DNA of 64,000 nucleotides from AP-15 sp963733945 (GTDB lineage: Bacteria > Pseudomonadota > Alphaproteobacteria > ATCC43930 > CGMCC-115725): assembly GCA_963733945.1 (NCBI GenBank), contig CAVTFD010000014.1:186001-250000 (forward strand), read 5' to 3'. The position numbers and the translations under genes are program-made. Below, in pieces: positions 60,689 to 64,000 of this stretch. Every line of letters begins with the position of its first letter. Positions within the stretch are counted from its first letter, which is position 1. The notes below the pieces were generated by a model that had not been told where the DNA came from, did no database searches, and was given only the letters and a program-made list of their open reading frames with translations.

Positions 60689-61681
60689 TCACGGCTTCAG
60701 CAGTAGTTTGCCTATCACAGCGCCTGCTTCGAGGAGCTGATGGGCGCGCGCGGCCTCGGCGAGCCGCAGCCGCTCGTGGATCAGCGGCTGGATCTCGCCG
60801 GCCGCGAGATGGCCGAGCAGGGTCTTCATCGTCGCCGCGCGAATGTCGGGCCGGTCGTCGAAGCTGTGGATCGTAAACAAACGCAATGCCGGGCTCGCGG
60901 CGGAATGGGCGCGCATCCCCTCCACCAAATCGGTATCCGGGGGACCGTCGAGCCGGCCATAGGAGACCACCATCCCGAGCGGCGCCAGCATCGCAAAGTT
61001 GCGTGCGAAACTTTTGCCGCCGATCGGGTCGAGGATCAGGTCGACGCCGCGCCCTTCGGTGATCTCCAGCACCCGGGCGGCGACATCCTCGGTGCGGTAG
61101 TTGACCGCCTGGCAGGCGCCAAGGCCGATGACTGCGCGGGTTTTGGCGTCACTCCCGGCAACCCCGATGACGCTGCGTCCGGCAATCAGCGCGAGTTGCA
61201 CCGCGGCGCTGCCGACGCCGCCCGCCGCGTTATGGATCAGCACCGTCTCGGCCGCGACCCCGCGCGCCGCGGAGTGCAGCACATGATAGGCCACCTGATA
61301 GTTCGACAGGCAGGCTGCTGCCTCCACCGCGCACCCGGGCGGCAGCGGGTGGGCCGCCCGCGCCGGCACCGCAATGTATTCGGCATAGCATCCCGCGCGC
61401 ACCGGCAGGTCGCGGGCGCTGACAAAGACCGGTTGCCCGATGGCCGGCGCGGCAACGTTGCGCCCATGCGCGACGACCGTCCCGCTCATCTCGATCCCCG
61501 GGATCGCCGGCAGCGGCGGCATCCAATTATAGACGCCCTTGCGCACCAGCACCTCGGGCATGCTGACGCCGATCGTGTCGGCCTTTACCAGGACCTCGCC
61601 GTCGCTCGGAACCGGTGTCGGCACCTCAACATATTCGAGCGCCTCGGGACCGCCCGGCTGGCGCAGCAGGATTGCCTTCAT
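60689..61681 (-). CDS. quinone oxidoreductase-like zinc-type dehydrogenase family protein
   Basis: A 330-residue NADPH-dependent medium-chain dehydrogenase/reductase of the quinone oxidoreductase (QOR) group. MKAILLRQPGGPEALEYVEV is the usual N-terminus, the nucleotide loop is HNAAGGVGSAAVQLA, and EGRGVDLILDPIGGKSFARN follows. No structural or catalytic zinc Cys motif is visible, as in QOR. It lies 15 bases downstream of the FAH-family gene and probably shares its transcript. Confidence 0.88.
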   Translation of the reverse strand: MKAILLRQPGGPEALEYVEVPTPVPSDGEVLVKADTIGVSMPEVLVRKGVYNWMPPLPAIPGIEMSGTVVAHGRNVAAPAIGQPVFVSARDLPVRAGCYAEYIAVPARAAHPLPPGCAVEAAACLSNYQVAYHVLHSAARGVAAETVLIHNAAGGVGSAAVQLALIAGRSVIGVAGSDAKTRAVIGLGACQAVNYRTEDVAARVLEITEGRGVDLILDPIGGKSFARNFAMLAPLGMVVSYGRLDGPPDTDLVEGMRAHSAASPALRLFTIHSFDDRPDIRAATMKTLLGHLAAGEIQPLIHERLRLAEAARAHQLLEAGAVIGKLLLKP

Positions 61682-61696
61682 GCCGGCGACCGCGGC

Positions 61697-62545
61697 TCAG
61701 CTTTCGGCGATGATCGGGTTGCGCAGCACGCCGATGCCGCCGATCTCGACCTCGACGACGTCGCCCGGCTTCATCCACAGCGGCGGCTTGCGGGCGAAGC
61801 CGACGCCCTCAGGGGTGCCGGTCGAGATCACGTCGCCGGCGACCAGCGGTGTCCAGTCCGAGCAGTACGAGATCAGGGTCGGAATGTCGAGGATCAGATC
61901 GTCGATCCCGGTGTGCTGCACCTCGCGCCCGTTGAGCCTCGTCGCCAGCTGCAGACGGGTCGGATCGGGGATCTCATCGGCAGTGACGATCCACGGGCCA
62001 AAGCCGCCGGTCTTGTGAAAATTCTTGCCGGCGGCGATCGAATGCTTGAACTGGATATCCCGGATCGAGCCGTCGTTGAACAAGGTATAGCCGAAGATGT
62101 GCGACAGCGCGTCGGCCTTGGCGATGTGACGGCCCGGGTTGCCGATGATCAAGGCCAGCTCGCCCTCGTAATCGAAATCGCCGGAGATTTTGGGGCACAC
62201 CATCGGTTGATCGTGCGCGACCAGGGTGTTGACGAGCCGCAAAAACACCTGCGGATTTTCCGGCGGAGCCCCTCCCGCCTCGGCGGCGTGGGCACGGTAG
62301 TTGCGCCCGGCGCAGATGATCTTGTCGGGATCGGTAATCGGCGGCAGCAAGGTTACCTGCGCCAAGGTGAAATCAGGTTTGGCGGTCTTCACCTCGTCGG
62401 CAAAACGGCCGAGCGCGCCGTTGGCGATAGCGGCGCGCAAGCCGGGATAGCGCTCGCCGAGCCGGCGCCCCAGATCGACGATGCCGCCTTCGACGACGGC
62501 ACCGTACGAGTCCCGTCCCGACGCGCTGAAGCTGGCGAGTTTCAT
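61697..62545 (-). CDS. fumarylacetoacetate hydrolase family protein
   Basis: A 282-residue FAH-superfamily enzyme (C-C hydrolase, isomerase or decarboxylase of 2-oxo acids). Metal ligands are in the family pattern DYEGELALIIG (E, E) and FNDGSIRDIQ (D), with the Lys of GKNFHKTGGFGPWIVTADE and STGTPEGVGFARKPPLWMKPGD. I chose the ATG at 62545 (MKLASFSASGRDS) behind GGAGG. In this neighbourhood it could hydrolyse fumarylacetoacetate or fumarylpyruvate from the two dioxygenases; which one is not decided. Confidence 0.9.
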   Translation of the reverse strand: MKLASFSASGRDSYGAVVEGGIVDLGRRLGERYPGLRAAIANGALGRFADEVKTAKPDFTLAQVTLLPPITDPDKIICAGRNYRAHAAEAGGAPPENPQVFLRLVNTLVAHDQPMVCPKISGDFDYEGELALIIGNPGRHIAKADALSHIFGYTLFNDGSIRDIQFKHSIAAGKNFHKTGGFGPWIVTADEIPDPTRLQLATRLNGREVQHTGIDDLILDIPTLISYCSDWTPLVAGDVISTGTPEGVGFARKPPLWMKPGDVVEVEIGGIGVLRNPIIAES

Positions 62546-62609
62546 GCTGCTGCCCTCCGGGTTGAGATCGTCGTGTGCCTCCTCCCCGGGCGCTGCCCGC
62601 GTACCAACC

Positions 62610-62831
62610 CTAGCCGACGCGGCGCAGAAAGACCGGCAGCCCGCCGCCTCTGGTCGGATCCCATTGCTTGCGGAGCTGATCCTGCACCGGCAAGCCGCTG
62701 CCTGTCGTCGGACTGTGCACACGTCCGCCCGGGGCCCTCTCCTTATCGTGATTGATCACTACAGGATCGCCATTTCCCTTGTCGCGGCGCTGCCATCTGC
62801 GCAGGTGTTTCTCAATCGATCGTTGGTCCAT
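62610..62831 (-). CDS. small protein of unknown function
   Basis: A 73-residue basic protein (MDQRSIEKHLRRWQRRDKGN to QLRKQWDPTRGGGLPVFLRR). A strong GGAGGAGCG precedes the ATG at 62831 at ideal spacing, the main reason to call it. The C-terminal half looks conserved in style. It lies 64 bases upstream of the FAH-family gene on the same strand. Function unknown. Confidence 0.6.
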   Translation of the reverse strand: MDQRSIEKHLRRWQRRDKGNGDPVVINHDKERAPGGRVHSPTTGSGLPVQDQLRKQWDPTRGGGLPVFLRRVG

Positions 62832-62966
62832 TTTCGCTCCTCCCGGGCGGCGATCTATAGCCGAACTTAACCAATTGCAACCGGGCTTGAGAATCATACA
62901 TGATTACAAACGCTTGCTTGGTAATCTCCATTTTCGCCGCCGATCGGGTGTTGCTGCAAGCGGAGC

Positions 62967-63302
62967 CTATTTGCCGGCCGACTGCAGGGGCCCTGCCGTC
63001 CAACGAAATCCGGTCAAAATGCTGTCGTCAAACCGGCATTCCACTGCCAGATTGCGCGGCAACGGCCCGTGGGGGGGTATATCGCTGCGCACGCCCTCGA
63101 CATGGGCGACGATCGTCGTGATGCTGGTCGCCGCAGCCTCACGCTTGGTGATGTCGATGTCTACGCCGGGATAAGCCTGCTGCATGACGTCGGCGCAACG
63201 GTCGGCCATACCGCCCGACGGGACGAGATGGCACCCGGCGACGAGTGAGAGCAGACCGGCGGCCAGTGGAGCGGAAGCCCATCGAGCGGAAGCGCGGCTC
63301 AT
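62967..63302 (-). CDS. small putative lipoprotein
   Basis: A 111-residue protein with a lipoprotein signal: MSRASARWASAPLAAGLLSL then VAGC, the lipobox Cys at residue 24. The mature part (MADRCADVMQQAYPGVDIDI, ATSITTIVAHVEGV) resembles small periplasmic proteins of unknown function. It diverges from the alcohol dehydrogenase gene with 59 bases between them. Confidence 0.65.
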   Translation of the reverse strand: MSRASARWASAPLAAGLLSLVAGCHLVPSGGMADRCADVMQQAYPGVDIDITKREAAATSITTIVAHVEGVRSDIPPHGPLPRNLAVECRFDDSILTGFRWTAGPLQSAGK

Positions 63303-63361
63303 GGCACGATACTGCGCGGCGGGACGTTGGATTTCAAACCGGGCGTAGCGAGATCAAAGCG

Positions 63362-64000
63362 ATGCATGCGCAATTGCTGACGGCAGCGGGACGGCCTCTG
63401 ATCGCGGCGGAATTGTCCGTGCCACGTCCGGGACCGCAGCAGGTGCTGATTGCGGTGCATGCCTGCGCGGTGTGCCGAACCGATTTGCATGTCGTCGACG
63501 GCGAGCTTGCCGATCCCCAGCTGCCGCTGGTACTCGGCCACGAGATCATCGGTTCGGTCGTCGAGAAGGGGGCGGAGGTCGACCGCTTCGCTATCGGCGC
63601 AAGGGTCGGGGTGCCGTGGCTCGGCTGGACCTGCGGGGTCTGCGAATATTGCCGCAGCGGTCGCGAGAATCTGTGCGACCGCGCGCGGTTCACCGGCTAT
63701 CAGATCGATGGTGGTTATGCCGAGCTGACTATCGCCGATCAGCGCTATTGCTTTGCGATCCACCCGGTCTATGGCGATGTCGAGGCGGCGCCGCTGATGT
63801 GCGCCGGGCTGATCGGCTATCGCACGTTGCGCATAGCCGGTGACGCGCGCGCCATCGGAATCTACGGGTTCGGCGCCGCCGCTCATATCGTCGCCCAAAT
63901 CGCCCGCTACCAAGGCCGCCGGATATTCGCTTTCACCCGGCCGGGCGACCGGATGGCGCAGGATTTCGCGCGCGATCTGGGCGCCGAATGGGTCGGAGAT
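63362..64000 (+). CDS. zinc-binding alcohol dehydrogenase family protein, N-terminal part
   Basis: An open frame of 213 codons from the ATG at 63362 (MHAQLLTAAGRPLIAAELSV) to the right edge. It is a zinc-dependent medium-chain alcohol dehydrogenase. The catalytic zinc ligands are in CAVCRTDLH (Cys) and LGHEIIG (His-Glu), and the structural zinc lobe is CGVCEYCRSGRENLC. The start of the nucleotide fold, GIYGFGAAAHIVAQIA, is reached. The rest lies outside the window. The ribosome binding site is weak. Confidence 0.93.
   Translation, partial: MHAQLLTAAGRPLIAAELSVPRPGPQQVLIAVHACAVCRTDLHVVDGELADPQLPLVLGHEIIGSVVEKGAEVDRFAIGARVGVPWLGWTCGVCEYCRSGRENLCDRARFTGYQIDGGYAELTIADQRYCFAIHPVYGDVEAAPLMCAGLIGYRTLRIAGDARAIGIYGFGAAAHIVAQIARYQGRRIFAFTRPGDRMAQDFARDLGAEWVGD

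Noticed and set aside
60740..62755. 671-codon open frame on the plus strand
   Set aside because: It runs antisense to the quinone oxidoreductase and FAH-family genes and is an Arg/Asp/His-rich mirror of GC-rich coding sequence, with no domain.
1..64000. CRISPR array, insertion sequences or rRNA operon
   Set aside because: No regularly spaced repeats, no transposase genes with inverted ends and no rRNA sequence were seen.

Overview
The window is high-GC DNA from an aerobic Gram-negative alphaproteobacterium, most likely of the Rhodospirillales or a close relative. The evidence is gene content: an aa3-type cytochrome c oxidase operon, the gshA-rsmE/ubiA block with a class III glutamate-cysteine ligase, ubiD, a complete lipid A/Kdo operon, and the transglutaminase / alpha-E / ATP-grasp cassette. 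The placement is inferred from gene content and style, not from a marker phylogeny.

Layout. 0-1.6 kb: ctaC-ctaD (minus strand, ctaD runs off the left edge). 1.9-6.8 kb: tldD, a secreted clan GH-A hydrolase and a GH1 beta-glucosidase. 6.8-13.6 kb: housekeeping block gshA, rsmE, ubiA, a protein-lysine methyltransferase-like gene, ubiD and tldE (pmbA). 13.7-15.8 kb: a PEP-CTERM protein with a clear promoter and an orphan LigB-type dioxygenase. 15.9-21.7 kb: a tightly overlapping lipid A operon (msbA, DUF374 acyltransferase-like, waaA, lpxK, lpxL-like), then aqpZ. 22.7-27.4 kb: a frameshifted Cache sensor and the transglutaminase / alpha-E / circularly permuted ATP-grasp operon. 27.5-30.3 kb: an amidohydrolase and an MHS-type transporter.

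30.6-39.5 kb is a decaying surface-glycan locus. gmhA is broken by a 37-bp tandem duplication. A GDP-mannose-3,5-epimerase-like gene, a glycosyltransferase-like gene and a methyltransferase carry several frameshifts or stops each. A nucleotide-sugar dehydrogenase and a pair of overlapping paralogues of unknown family remain intact. A tRNA-Gly(GCC), a ProXp-ala-type deacylase, a large unknown protein, trxB and a LysR regulator follow.

44.6-50.3 kb is a 5.6-kb integrative element bounded by a 41-bp direct repeat. It has inserted in the 3' end of a structured RNA gene that resembles 6S RNA and has rebuilt that 3' end with a new terminator. It carries a tyrosine integrase, an excisionase-like gene, a SpoVG-like gene, a winged-helix-like gene, a lipoprotein, a CxxHGG protein and repeated GGGGACTT motifs near both ends that look like integrase arm sites.

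50.5-64 kb is a catabolic region. It holds homogentisate and gentisate dioxygenases, a fumarylacetoacetate-hydrolase-family enzyme, an EthD protein, two amidohydrolases, an MFS permease, an SDR that lacks its catalytic Tyr, a quinone oxidoreductase and a zinc alcohol dehydrogenase cut by the right edge. The housekeeping genes trxC and hemC are interspersed. Ring cleavage followed by FAH-type hydrolysis is the likely theme.
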